From Amoebophrya sp. A120 (Eukaryota > Sar > Dinophyceae > Syndiniales > Amoebophryaceae): a stretch of DNA of 64,000 bases. The notes beneath the pieces were generated by a model. That model was not told the origin of the DNA. It did not search any database and was given only the letters and a program-made list of their open reading frames with translations. Position numbers and translations under genes: made by a program. Location: the NCBI GenBank assembly GCA_905178155.1, contig CAJINV010000018.1, positions 538,609 through 602,608 on the forward strand. Direction: 5' to 3'. This document shows positions 32,586 through 44,800 of the stretch, piece by piece; the stretch's first letter is position 1; each line of letters starts with the position of its first letter.

Positions 32586-33960
32586 CGATAGTTTATGTTT
32601 CTCAGTCTCCTAAAGAAATTTGATTTCCTTTTCCAATAAACTAAAGGAAAAATAAATATAGCGACCGTCGAAAGGCTGAAACTCAAAATAAAACGTCTGA
32701 GCAACAACAAAAGTATGTTGTGGTAAACCAAGTTATTAAACTCGTCACGAAGGCATCAGACCGCTCGAGAAGCTTTCGACTCTACTACCTGGCGAGAAAG
32801 GCAGATCCACGGAACAAAACATTTTCATAGATCGTCCAGAGAACCCCCTTTCGTCCTTGTCAAAATCTTCTTCCTCCAGTTCATTTCCACTTGGGCGAAG
32901 AACGCCGGCCAAAAAACAGGGACAAGACAACGAGCTTCAAAAAAAAACAGAAAGTAGGATCGAAGCGACCTATTAGACCAGCGTATAAGTTTTAGTTTTT
33001 CCTTTCGGGACTTATGGAGGTTTTCACCGTGATACTGATATTAACCGAAGTTGTGGCCGCAGAGCAGACGAGAAAAATTGGATCGCGTTTGTATCAGCCT
33101 ACAGATCTGGTGGCGCGCAAGAAGATGAAGATTCAACTACATACGAGAAGGCTTTCACAGCGACATCTCGCCGCTTCGACGGAGAACAGCACGAGCGGGT
33201 GCTCCTTTTACTACTCAGCATTTTCGTTGCACCACGCGGCGAGCATGATCATGCTTTTTCATTCATTTTTTTCGCAGATGAGGTGAGAGGGGTAAATACA
33301 GTCGGGTGAACCAAGGAAAAATTTGTAGAAACAGGCTTCCCGCCGTTCATGCGCATGAAGTATAGGTGAAACCTGCAGATTTTCTGACCCATGAAAAGTT
33401 CCTCACGGACAGAAAAAAGGCAACTTGAGTGATAAATACCGCTTCGCCATTCTGAATCACGAGTGTTCATTGAAAAATATGCATACCTGCTTGCGTGTGG
33501 TTGCAGCTATATAATTTCGTTTTTTTTTCTTGGATGGCAGAGCTGCTATTATTTTGTGATGAGTCTGCGTCAGCCTCAGCCGCGTCGGAGTTGGTATATA
33601 GCAAAACCAAGCAAGATGAAGAATGTGTGATACGAAAGGGAGCTCCACGGTAAATCACGTAATTTAAGCGATTTGGCGAGTGGCATTTTTTGTTCAGAAT
33701 CTGAGTAATAGTAAAGTGGTGCGCGACCGCGAAAACAAGTAGCTCCTCTTATGCGTTGACAGGTCATATATATTTGTAGAGCACCAGCTCCTGATGTTCG
33801 TGACGGCGTTCTTGTTCCGGCAACGGCGTGGCGGTTGTTTAGTCTATCGTTTACAAGAGTTAATATCTAGTGCCCCTGGTTGTGCATGTTGGTGCTCACG
33901 TCCCCGTACAATTTCTCCTTTCTGGTTTCTCCGTTCAACTTCGTCAACATACAGTTTTTG
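32462..33960. repeat. Tandem segmental duplication, copy 1
   Basis: Carries the first codons of the glycosyltransferase gene (minus), about 1.2 kb of noncoding DNA, and a detached duplicate of the C-terminal exon of the 35439 gene (LNGETRKEKLYGDVSTNM). Aligns by eye along most of its length with 34128-35530, with small indels. No intact gene wholly inside. Confidence 0.9.
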
Positions 33961-33961
33961 A

Positions 33962-34118
33962 TATGCATTGCAAAAGTATCGTGCTTCTAGTAGAAATCGC
34001 ATGACAAATTCAGTCAGCATGAGAAATGGAGTTTGTCATGCTGTTTTGCCTTGGGATCGAGATTTGTAATGCATGACTGCGATTACTACGAGTGCGATAC
34101 AACTTTTGCACGGTTGTA
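33962..34118. mobile_element. Introner-type element, CAAAAGTATCG family, at the duplication junction
   Basis: Typical inverted ends (TATGCATTGCAAAAGTATCG, AACTTTTGCACGGTTGTA). Flanks tttga and gtgct do not match, as expected if one flank was replaced when the duplication formed here. Confidence 0.85.
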
Positions 34119-34127
34119 GTGCTGCTG

Positions 34128-35530
34128 GTGCTCCTCCTGAGGGGAAATACTAGAGCGGCCGGTATGATTTTCTGTTCGGCAGGGCCAGGGGCAGGCAGAA
34201 ATTGTGTGCTGTGACTCTTCTTTTTGTTCTGTCGTGTTCAACATGATCATCGATAAAGTAGATAATTCATGCTTCTCAACACCAGTCTACTAAACGAAAA
34301 ACGAATTTGATTTCCAAGAAACTGAAGTTGCCTTGGCTCGGATTGCATCAGACCGTTCGAGAAGGTTTCGACTCGACTTGGCGAGAAAGACACATCCACG
34401 GAACAAAAAATTTTCATAGATCGTCCAGATGAACTCCCTTTCGTCCTTGTCAAAATCTTCTTCCTCCAGATCATTTTTACCTGGGCGAAGAACGACGGCC
34501 AAAATGACAACGAACTTCAAAAAAAGACAGAAAGTAGGATCGAAGCGACCTATTAGACCAGCGTATAAGTTTTTCCTTTCGGGACTTATGGAGGTTTTCA
34601 CCGTGATACTGATATCAACCGAAATTGTGGCCGCAGAGCAGACGAGACAAAGTGGATCACGTTTTTATCAACCTACACATCTGGTGGTGCGCAAGAAGAT
34701 GAAGATTCAACTACATACGAGAAGACTTTCACAGCGACATCTCGCCGCTTCGACGTAGAACAGCACCTGCGCGTGGTCCTTCTACTACCATCTTCGTTGC
34801 ACCATGTCATGCAGCGTACATGGTCATGCTTTATTTTCATTCATTTTTCGCAGGTGAGGTGAGAGGGGTAGATAAAGTCGGGTGAACCAAGGAAAAATTC
34901 GTAGAAACAGGCTTCCCGCCGTTCATGCGCATGAAGTTTAGGTGAAACCTGCAGATTTTCTGACCCATGAAAAGTTCCTCACGGACAGAAAAAGGCAACT
35001 TGAGTGATGAATACCGCTTCGCCATTCTGAATCACCAGTGTTCATTGAAAAATATGCATACCTGCTTGCGTGTGGTTGCAGCTATATAATTTTGTTTTTT
35101 CTTGGATGGCAGAGCTGCTATTATTTTGTGATGCGTCTGCGTCAGCCTCAGCCGCGTTGGAGTTGGTATATAGCAAAACCAAGCAAGATGAAGAATGTGT
35201 GATACGAAAGGGAGCTCCACGGTAAATCACGTAATTTAAGCGATTTGGCGAGTGGCATTTTTTGTTCAGAATCTGAGTAATAGTAAAGTGGTGCGCGACC
35301 GCGAAAACAAGTAGCTCCTCTTATGCGTTGACAGCTCATATATATTTGTAGAGCACCAGCTCCTGATGTTCGTGACGGCGTTCTTGTTCCGGCAACGGCG
35401 TGGCGGTTGTTTAGTCTATCGTTTACAAGAGTTAATATCTAGTGCCCCTGGTTGTGCATGTTGGTGCTCACGTCCCCGTACAATTTCTCCTTTCTGGTTT
35501 CTCCGTTCAACTTCGTCAACATACAGTTTT
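34128..35530. repeat. Tandem segmental duplication, copy 2
   Basis: Second copy of the 32462-33960 unit. It retains a broken copy of the glycosyltransferase N-terminus (minus; EESQHTISACP against EESQQTTSACP) at about 34128-34250 and the true C-terminal exon of the next gene at its far end. Confidence 0.9.
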
Positions 35531-36581
35531 CGACGGACTTCTTCAACTTGTTGATCAGCGCGTGATAGTTATGACAGTGCACAACTCCCCCTCCCCCTCA
35601 TTTGTCATGCGAAATGCCTAATTTACGCCTTGGCTCTCGGCACTGGTTGCGTGACAAGTTCAGGTAGCCCAAATAGCACTACAATCCAGTTCAAATCTGT
35701 CATGCAAAACCTGTGTTCTTGCTGACGCTTGTATTGCTGTTCATGCAATACAAATGAAAGGGAGGGGGAGTTGTGCACTTTCATAGTAGTCCAGGTCTTG
35801 CGGGGCATCGTAAGAGTCCATCTTTGTCTTGTCCGTGAACCAAACCTGTTTGTGGTCATTGGAGTTTTGGTGGATGACAACTTCCTCGACCATATTTGTA
35901 CGGAAATAAATGCGCGACAAAGCTGCATCACAAGTTCTTGTAGGTGCACGACAAAGCTGCACGACAAGACGCGTTGCACCAGAAGCTGCATCACAAGTGT
36001 TCTTGTAGCTTCCTGTTATATTAAAGTAGGTTGCCAAACCAAAATTTGAATTTCATCTACCTCGATCCTGAGCACTGCCGCGGTCTTGGCGTATTCCAAT
36101 CGGTCGACTAATCGCAGCCCCGTGATCATAGAACTCGGCTGAATTTGGCCGCCCAAAACGCCCAGGACTATCAAATGTAAAAATGTCTGGGTCTGGATGA
36201 AGATTGGTAGCCTTGTCATGCAGGTTTTCCATGACCCACGCGGTCTGCCATGCACGGCCTAGCATGACAGGTTCTGTGAGACTGAGATCTCTATCATGCC
36301 GTTCCTGCATGAGAAACTGCCTCTAAACTTGTTCAAAAGTGAATGCAATACAAATTTTTCCACGATCCAGATGCAGAATGACAAGTTACACTCTTACAGA
36401 CCCAGACATATTTGCAATGCATAAGGACCAAGTTATTCCAGTACTCATCTGCCAACGCAGCGTTCTCTTGGAACGTGAACTTCTTCAACCGAAACTGGAA
36501 CTCTCCGCCATTCTGTAGTGTTCCGTTAGTGCTGCAACGTAGTACTTCTATGGACTCATCTTCGGATCTTTGACTTTGCAT
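35439..36581 (-). CDS. Hypothetical protein, 177 residues
   Basis: Four exons: 36581-36424, 36163-36022, 35893-35786, 35564-35439, frame closed throughout. Features: FQFRLKKFTFQENAALADEY, SSMITGLRLVDRLEYAKTAA, LRIEVDEIQILVWQPTL, DYHALINKLKKSVENCMLTK. Mixed hydrophilic globular composition, no signal peptide or membrane segment, no recognised family. The third intron boundary is less certain (no clean TSD). Its last exon was copied into the upstream tandem duplication. Confidence 0.7.
35570..35785. mobile_element. Introner, GTGCACAAC family
   Basis: Inverted ends; TSD atagt/gtagt (4 of 5). Joins DLDY to HALINK. Confidence 0.9.
35894..36021. mobile_element. Probable introner, boundaries approximate
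   Basis: Interior has three CACGACAA/CATCACAA-type motifs and direct repeats of GCTGCATCACAAGT, but the ends lack a clear TIR or TSD. Frame continuity requires an intron here. Confidence 0.55.
36169..36423. mobile_element. Introner, GTCTGGGTCTGG family
   Basis: Exact TSD aggac at 36164-36168 and 36424-36428. Confidence 0.93.
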
Positions 36582-36646
36582 CTTTACAGGAGACAGCAGC
36601 TCCGAGTACGGAACGAGAAGTTGGCAAGCATGTTATACAAGTTGTT

Positions 36647-37912
36647 CTAATGCAGAATACAATGACATTGCCAACCAAGGCTTCTCCTGTTCTTGCAGAC
36701 GCTTAGCGGTCCGCCGCAGAGGTCCAGGTCGGACATCAAATAGAGTTGTGTAGTTATCAAACAAATACCATGTTCAGCGGGTCTTCCCAGGCTGGCTTGA
36801 TTCCGGCTCGGAAAAGCATGACGCAACTGACCGGACTGGTACCATCCCGTTGGGAGATTAATCTTTTTCCGAGCAATAATTCGCTGGGCTGCGGCAGGAA
36901 GTTCCAGTACTTCCAGAAAGAAGCAATCGAATCGATTTTCGCAACCTACAGTGGTTTCATTTTTTGTGGGGTTTCTTTTGATTTTATGCATCACAAAGCG
37001 TAGTACCGAAGCGTGTGGCGCATGAGAAGTTCTCCTGTATCCAAAAAATATATATACCTCATGAATTCCGTCCTTGTCCCACTGCTTGTTCTTTCCTGAC
37101 TCTGCTATCGAATGTAAAAATGTCTGAGTCTGGAAGAATGCAACTTGTCATGCTGCACTTGGATTCCAGAAAAATCTGTATTGCATGAGTACCACAAGGA
37201 ATGTAGTTTTTGCTACGCGGAGAGGGCATTTGTCATGCGGAATAGGCATCAAGAAGCTCTGAAAAAATCTGTGATGGTGCTAGGGCGTGCATCACAGACA
37301 TCAGGGTCCATGCAAAACGTGCATGACAAGTGTCAGAATGTTCCAGACCCAGACATTCTTACAGTTGATATCTGCCATCTCACTCAAGATCCAGGGGTAT
37401 CGCAGCGGGTACTCCTTGTTGGCGTCCAGATTGTGGTCTGCCACCTGCAACTTCGGCACCAGTGCGCTGTTCAAGCTGAAAAACTCGGACGGGTCATCTT
37501 TCAGATTTCCCGAGGCGCTGCCAACGTTGCTCCCTACGGTGCTCATGTTGTCACGATTATTTTTGTTGTAGCCACGATTCTTATTGTGGTACTGCTGACC
37601 ACCAGTACTGTGCTGATCACCAGCTGTTCCGGAGGAAAAAGCGCTAGCGACTGAAGCGGTATTGGTTCCCAACAAATTTCCACCCGAGGACTGGAGGTCT
37701 GAGGACTGCAACGTTTGATGCTGTTCTAAGTTGCTAACACTGGAGTTAAGGCTGCTAGTAGGGTACAGCGCGGATGTGGTCGTGGTGCTAGTAGCGCTTA
37801 GGTTTTTGGTCAATTGCGTAGCAGTTTCTGGTGCTAAAGGACTACCTGTGGCAAGGCTTTGGACTTGGCCGCCCTGATTGTTGCTACGACTTCCTGCGGT
37901 ATAGGGTGCCAT
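36647..37912 (-). CDS. Hypothetical Ser/Thr/Asn/Gln-rich protein
   Basis: Two exons, 37912-37371 and 37100-36647, 331 residues if the second exon is read to its stop. Exon 1 is low complexity (TSTTTTSALYPTSSLNSS) and ends ALVPKLQVADHNLDANKEYP. Exon 2 continues in phase (SGKNKQWDKDGIHEVYIFFG) and stays open for 450 bp, but its composition weakens after the first 20 codons, so the true 3' end may be spliced away. The plus strand is also open in 36769-37003. The start is the ATG at 37912; 37948 is TTG. No family recognised. Confidence 0.6.
37106..37370. mobile_element. Introner, GTCTGAGTCTGG variant
   Basis: Exact TSD tctgc at 37101-37105 and 37371-37375. Confidence 0.92.
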
Positions 37913-38872
37913 TCTAGCTAGTAGTGCCGACACGTGGTCCAAAATCAAAAAGAGAAAAACGAAAAAAACAAATTCAAGTTTATCGACTAAGTAAAATTAT
38001 GTCGCCTGGCCTGCTGGCGATGCAGGTTATGTGTGAGCCACAAACTTTGTGGGTGGAAATAAATCGAAGTGCATTGATCATGATCATATCTTTATCGCAG
38101 AGTTATCATGGTACTACCTTCTGAGATCAGGAACCGGCATCCATCTTCACCATCGCTGGCTTAGCTGATCATGATCTTCTGCAAAGAAACAAATAGGATC
38201 TCCATCTTGCAGTTGGAAATTTATCTCTTCGGCTAGCCTTGTGGCATTTTTGGAAGCTTAACTCTAGTAACAAGTCTTGATAGATTGATATGAGTGAACA
38301 AAGGACACGTGGGAAATCATGGTTGCAATTCTAGCGCTTTTTTTTACCCAAGAAGAACTTCTTCGCTTGTTCCAATGATCCTACTTTTCAATACACTATC
38401 GCAATTTGATATTTGCAGCTTTAATAGCTACACGAGCAGATCCTCTCTCGATATCAATGCCTGCTTGCCTACTTTTAACCGTCGGCAGCGCACGTGAAGA
38501 AGATCCAACTCTTTCTTACTCATGCTATATTGGGTTGCTAACGTGTCTTTTCATAGTGAACGAGCGCTAGGCTCATCTAGAGCCGAGACAATACTAAATC
38601 TAAAGATCATCCTCGGGGGTGGAGCAGCTCCTGAAATGCAGTACGATGCATTTTCATCTGCGCTGCTGCTGCAGGAGAAAACCGAAAGAAACTCAAATTG
38701 AAAAAGTAGATTTCATCAAAAACCCTAATTTATTTCAGAGAAAAAGAAAAACGAAACTAGCTATGCTCCAAAATAAAGTAGTGGGCATCAGCATGCTATA
38801 GTCACCTGTCACATAATTAATGACCCCAGTAAAAGGTAGTAAGTATACATTTACATCATACTTATTCAAGCT
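37913..38872. other. Intergenic
   Basis: No supported CDS or RNA; AT-rich. Confidence 0.4.
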
Positions 38873-40983
38873 TTACATCAATTCAAAAAACAACCGGTTC
38901 TTCAGCAGCACCGCGTGCCCCATAGTGGTATCCCCCTCTTCGCTGCGGAGAAACACTTTCGCTGTCGTATCGTCCTTACCCGCACTTTCTTCTTCCTCGC
39001 CTGGCAGTAATGTATCCTGTTCTCCTGAGGTCTTATCGACCTGTCCCTCCTTTGTTTTCCCTTCCTGGTTCTGTTTAATCAGTATCTGCAGCCAGGTTTT
39101 TTCCTTCTCCTCCGTTTCGGTGAAGCTAAGCGCTGACTTTCTGTCGCTTACGATTTCCCCCACATCTTCCTTCTCGAACAAACACACCAACCCGTGCTCG
39201 GTTCGATACCAGTGGAAGTGCTGCTGCGGTTTGTATTTCAGAAACGGCCGGGACAGGTTTTTGTGAAAGTAGCAGATTTTTGGTCGTTGAAGACTTGTTG
39301 TACTACTTCTATCTCCTCCAAGATCATCATGATGTTGTTGAACATCAAACACTCGAATTTTTAAGTGGATCTTGCTCGCCTGGGCGGATTATGGACTGCA
39401 AAGTATCGTACTCGTATAAATGCATGACAAATTTCCTCAGCGTGAGAAATAAAATTTGTAATGCAGATTTGCCTTGGGAACAAGATTTGTAATGCATGAC
39501 TTGCATTTATACGAGTACGATACTTTTGCACAGGATACGGACAACTGGCCGGCGGACTCTTCGTTCGGCGGGCAGAATTCGAGTATTCTGCTATTACAGT
39601 GAAAAACGCCCCCACTCCCAAATTTGCAAAAATTTGTGATGCGAAGTTTCCAAATGAAAACTTTTTGTCATGCATGAAAGGAGTAGTTGTAGTAGGAGTT
39701 TCTGATGCAGAGTTTAGGCGTATATCGCCTCGCTTGCATGACAAGCGCCAGTCTTGCTGGGATCTTTTGCAATACAAATCTTTGCTAATTCACGATTGGA
39801 GATCTGTGACGCTGATAGATGCAAGAGGGCGAGTGTTTCTTTTGGAAAGTTTTGCAATACAAATGCTCCCAAGAAGCTCTGGGGTGGGGGCATTTTTTAT
39901 TGTAATATCTGCTGCTCGCATTTTCGATTTCAATGTCGATCGTGGTCCCTTCGACATTCTGTTGTTCAGCTGGCGGCGGCAGGATGAGGATTAAATGCGT
40001 TTTGGTTTCCAGGTGGTGGAAATCGTCTTTGATCTCCTGATACGACGGACTACTCGAGTCGTGGTGGAGGTGGGCCTCTTTAGCATCATCGGCAGAAGAA
40101 GTGGATGAAGAAGTAGACGATTTTACTCCTCCAGCAAAAAGATTTTGTTTTATCGTTATCAAATGTAAAAGTGTCTGGGTCTGGAAAAATGCAAGATTTG
40201 TGATGCAGGTTTTCCATGACCCATGACGTCTGGAATGCGATACCCAGCACGACAGATCTTTTGAGGTCTCTATCATGCCTTTCCTGCATGAGACACTCCC
40301 TCTCAACTTCGTCAAAAGCGGACAGCTTTTGGTACTCACGCAACACAGATTTTTGCATCGTTCAGATTTAGCATGACAAGTTCTAACCTTCCAGACCCAG
40401 ACATTTTTACATTTGATAATCGTGCTGTGAAAGCAATATTCGGGCTTTATGTCCTTCAGCAACACCGCGTTCTTATGCTGTGCAAAAGTATCGTATTCGT
40501 ATAAATGCATTACAAATTTCATCAGCAAGAGAAATAAAATTTGTAATGCGGATTTGCTTTCAGAAAAAAATTGTAATGCATGATCGCAATACGAGTACGA
40601 TACTTTTGCACAGGATAGTTCTCGTCCGCTAACGAGCGCTTTTTCTCGACGCCCGACGACTTGCTACCGCCTGATGAAGACGAGGAGGACCCTGTTTTAC
40701 TCTTGTCTCCACTCGAAGCTGCTATGGTGCTACTCCCGTCCTCTATTTCCTCGACTAAAAATTCATCTTTTGTTGTGCCACCTGAAGAGGAGCTTTTATT
40801 ACCCCCAGCATCTACTTCTCTTCCCGTTCTACTTTCCGGCTTGAAGAGCACTTCTTTTTTCGCGGTTTTACCAACTGACCCTACACCATCTCCTTGCACT
40901 AGGTCGCGGTAGTAGCCGGTGCCTTTTCTCCCGGTGCCGAAGTAGTACCCGGGTCGGGAGCCTGAGAGGGGTGAGATAATCAA
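38873..40983 (-). CDS. Hypothetical acidic/Ser-rich protein, 5' end unresolved
   Basis: Five exons: ~40983-40618, 40468-40419, 40151-39908, 39586-39538, 39384-38873, all phases consistent across four introners. No ATG precedes the open frame at its 5' end, so a first exon lies further upstream. Pieces: GYYFGTGRKGTGYYRDLVQG, NAVLLKDIKPEYCFHST, ETKTHLILILPPP, SKIHLKIRVFDVQQHHDDL, FLKYKPQQHFHWYRTEHGL, then an acidic Lys/Glu-rich tail. The segment around HLKIRVFD to YRTEHGLVCLF reads like a beta-rich globular domain. No family recognised. Confidence 0.7.
39390..39537. mobile_element. Introner, AAAGTATCGTACTCG family
   Basis: TSD cggat/cggac (4 of 5). Confidence 0.9.
39592..39907. mobile_element. 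Introner, TTACAATGAAAAATGCCCCC family
   Basis: Ends TATTACAGTGAAAAACGCCC and GGGCATTTTTTATTGTAATA; exact TSD tctgc at 39587-39591 and 39908-39912. Confidence 0.93.
40157..40418. mobile_element. Introner, GTCTGGGTCTGG family
   Basis: Exact TSD atcgt at 40152-40156 and 40419-40423. Confidence 0.93.
40474..40617. mobile_element. Introner, CAAAAGTATCGTA family
   Basis: Exact TSD gttct at 40469-40473 and 40618-40622. Confidence 0.93.
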
Positions 40984-41899
40984 ATCGAAAACGCGGCATA
41001 AATGATGTCATGGTGCCGAGCCATCTCAGTCAAAAAACAACGACGAACTTCAACACTGCGCTGTATCATCCGTATCTATAATACCAGAGTAGCCCCTAGC
41101 AGGTATAAACTCTTCCACCGCCGTGAGGGACTTGTTTCTCGGACTGACGTATGTGATTTCGTCATCGGCGTCTTTTTTGGGCTTCGATGGTGTCGATGTA
41201 GAGGACGAACTCGATGAGGAACTGGTTTTACTTTCTCCGTCACGACCAGCATTGCCGGCACTGCTACCCTCCGCCGTTGTCGATGACGAAGCCGACGATG
41301 CAGCTGCTCCCTGGGTTGATGATGAAAATACGTAAATGTACTTACTGTCTGAAGAACCACTTCTTCACGACTTGTGACTTGTGCTGATCATAAGAGAGTT
41401 ACAACAATAAAAGCATTCAATGAAGTAAACTAACCTCCAAAACTAACTAATTAAGCTACTTAAAACTAGATGAACTTAGATCTTGTTTTGACTTGCGATC
41501 GTTATTTGAACTGGAAATGGATAGAGGGCAATGGGAAGAGGCAGACGTAGAGGTAGGAGGGATCGGAGTATTTCGTTTTTTGAAATCTGGTGGTCTGCTG
41601 GTAGTGAACGTCTTCACTTTCGCCTTAAGCGCCGGCCTAAACCTACATCCCGTTTGCCGACGGGATGTAGACCGATCTAGATCCGCGGCTCCAGCCTGTA
41701 GTAACTCCGTAGGAAAAGACATCGCAGGGGACCGGGGCGAAAGACATAATTCCACCGCCAAGCAGGTATCTATGAGGATAAACAACCAAGTTGGAGGAGT
41801 CAGTTCCTTTAGGGCTACCTCCACACGACTGTGACTGTGACTGATAATCTCAGGCTGAGAAGTTTTTAAGACCTAACGACAAATTTACAGTTACTTCCT
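40984..41899. other. Region with an unplaced Ser-rich exon candidate
   Basis: On the minus strand 41335-41053 is open and low complexity (EGSSAGNAGRDGESKTSSSS, then DEITYVSPRNKSLTAVEEFI), possibly the missing 5' exon of the 38873-40983 gene; no junction could be proved. A perfect 11-bp hairpin lies at 41643-41670 (CTACATCCCGT, 6-nt loop). Nothing else recognised. Confidence 0.45.
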
Positions 41900-44800
41900 T
41901 TATACCTCTCCGTCATCGGCAGTTTTGTTCCCACCACTCTCGTCCTCCTTGTCCTCCTCTTCCTTCGGCAGCGGCGGTAGCCCGTCGAGGGAATCTTCGT
42001 CATCAGATTTCACGATGTCATCGTCCCCGTCTACGGCCCCAATGCCGTACTTTTCGTAGTTGGACAGGCTTTCGGTTGATACTGGTTGGTATACATTGCA
42101 AAACAATCAGCGCACTAGTGAAGATAATTTGCATCTCACACAGAATCGGGAGAACATGAAAAATGGATTTTGCAAATTCTGGTTAGCGTACAGGTAGTAC
42201 ACAGGTAGATCTCCCATGGAACATTGCAGCTAGTACGACAAGAAGTGCGATATTTTTGCACTGCATAGCTGGGCGCGCTTCAAATTTTCCTCGTTCACCG
42301 CCACGGGCAAGACCAGCTGCAGTTCCTTTTTCGGCTTGTCGAATTTTGCGGACCCATCGTCCGGCAGAATCACGTACGGGAGCGGTAAGTCCAGGTAGAA
42401 ATACTGCGTTTCCAAAACGATGTTATCTGCCTGCACATCTAGTTCGATTTCACTCGCGGAATTGATCTATCGCGAGGAGAAAAAACTGTCTTAGTCTTAA
42501 AACTTGTTGTAAATGCGGAACTTCCTTGAGACTGTTTTGTGCCATGCTGCAGCTGGAAGTAGAGCGCAGTCTTTCAACTCAATATGTGTTTTCTCTTGCT
42601 GTCTGAACGCCTCACAGATCATTTTTCGTTCCTTGCTTTGCGAATTTGTATTGCCGAGTCAGAGGTTCTTTGAGACTGAGACAGTGTTTTCTTGGGATAC
42701 AATCCCGGGCAGTTTCACCACGAGCTTCAGGTTCCGCGGTATTCTCGGCGGGATGGTTTGCTGGGACAAGCTATCCTGTGTAAAAACGCCCCCACCCAAG
42801 ATTTGCCATGCGGATTTGCAATATCAGGAACATTTCTGATGCGCATCCCAAAGATATGCTTTTCCAAGAATCGCGTTTTGGAATTTGTAATGCTGTAAAC
42901 AGGATGAGCAGACGGATCTGTATTCGCACATGTCCTTGCTAGCTTGCAATCCACTACGGTCTGCAAGACCTTGTCATGCGTGAGTCCCAATACGTCTAGG
43001 TTTGTGTTCGTGTTGCATACTCCCCATCTTGACTATCGGCTGGAGACGTTTTTCGTCAGGGTACAAGCCCTTCTGTATGCTATCGAACTCGAGAAAATCC
43101 AGCTCCCCCTGGTGGATCAGGCTGTGCTGCGGGACTCGAATCTTCTTGGTCTGCTCCTCTGGGGCATCTTTTTCATCTGATGTGATTAACGTGATGCATT
43201 TTCTTTGTTTGATGTTTTTCTGCTATCACATATTTTGCGCTTGCACGCGTGGCCTCGAAAGTAAGTATTTGTCGCTTATGCATGGACGACAGCAAAAGTA
43301 AATAAATCGAAATACTACCTTTCTCCTCATCCCCGCTGTCGTCATCGTCATCCATCATATTTTTCAGTCGTTACGTATCCCGGGAAACTCTTCGTCTTTT
43401 CGCTGAAACAAGGAAGCGTCGAAGCGGAATTTTAATTTGTTGCATTGCAGCAGTGGCCGCACGCTGATACAGAAACGAAAATTTTCTTCTCCTCCTGTTC
43501 TTGCGCTTGGCTTGCAAACGCTTGTGTAATGACAAAATTGCATTACAAATTCCACGACGGTTTCAACATCCAGTTGACGAGTTTGTTCCCTTGGATAGTT
43601 CGTGGCGTCCTTTTTCATCTCCTTCAGTTCCCCGGGCGTGGCGTGTGCAAGAGAAATGCAAATGCTTTTTAGGTCTTCGAGGGGGGAGCTCGGAATTCGA
43701 ATGTATTTTAGGTGTACGCCTACATCACATATTATCTCTATTTCTAGGAAATGCTCATGTGCTGCGCAGCACAATGCACTATACGCCGACAGACACAAAC
43801 CCAAATCCAACGTCAACTTCGACCCAAAAGGCATCATTCCTGTACAGTTGGATACAATGCCGTCGTTTTTCGGATCGGACGCTTTTTTCTTCTTTTTCTT
43901 CCTCTTTTCCTGCTTCAGGTCCGCGGTTCGCACGGACATCATGTAGGGCTTGCCGCCCTTGCACTGGATCTTTTTCATCACCTTGAAATCGTTCTTCACC
44001 TCCTCGAAGCCCTTAAGGAAATTTTGCGACAGATATCCTGTGCAAAAGTACTATCGTACTAGTAAGTATAAATTGCAATACAAATTGGCTCAGCATTACT
44101 ACAAATTGAATTTGTAATGCGGATTTGCCTTAGGAACTAGATTTGTAATGCATAAATGCAATTAGTACGAGTACGATACTTTTGCACTGCATAACAGATT
44201 CTTCGTAGCGATGTCCACGATCATGCGCAAAAAGTCCGGATTTTGCTTGCACTGCGCGACTATGAGGTGTAAAAGTGTCTGGGTCTGGAAGATTGCCAGG
44301 TTTGTCATGCATATTTTGCATGACCCATAATGTCTGTAATGCATGCTTTAGCATCCCAGATTTTTCGAAGGCTTACCAATGCCTATTCCGCATGAGAAAT
44401 GCCTTCTCCGCGTAGCACAAACTGGAGTCCTCTTTCTGGTCATGCAATACAATTTTTTTTTGAATCCAGAGACAGCATCACAAGTTTAGAATCTTCCAGA
44501 CCCAGACATATTTGCATTTGATAGCGAAACTGTTCTCGGACACGCCAAAGTCGCAGGTCAGACAGGTCGCCTTCTTCGAGTCTTGGTCGACTCTGGGGGG
44601 CGAGAGGGAATAGGGCAGGGAAACCTGCTATCAATTGCAAATATGTCTGGGTGGTCTGGAAGGAGGCAACTTGTCATGGTAAATCTGAAGCATGCAAGAT
44701 TCTGTGTTGCATGAGTGTCAAAAGCTGTCCCCTTTTGCCCAAGTTGGAAGGGGCGAGTTTCTCATGCAGGAAAGGCATGGCAGAGACCTCGCAGAGTCTG

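Noticed and set aside
37042-37066. Apparent 24-bp GT-AG intron within exon 37100-36647
   Set aside because: Far too short for known spliceosomal introns; the frame is open through it.
41456-41824. Minus ORF with PPTWLFILIDTCL, recalling the Sec23 trunk motif
   Set aside because: Similarity ends after about 15 residues, the rest is low complexity, and no further Sec23 exon is seen nearby.
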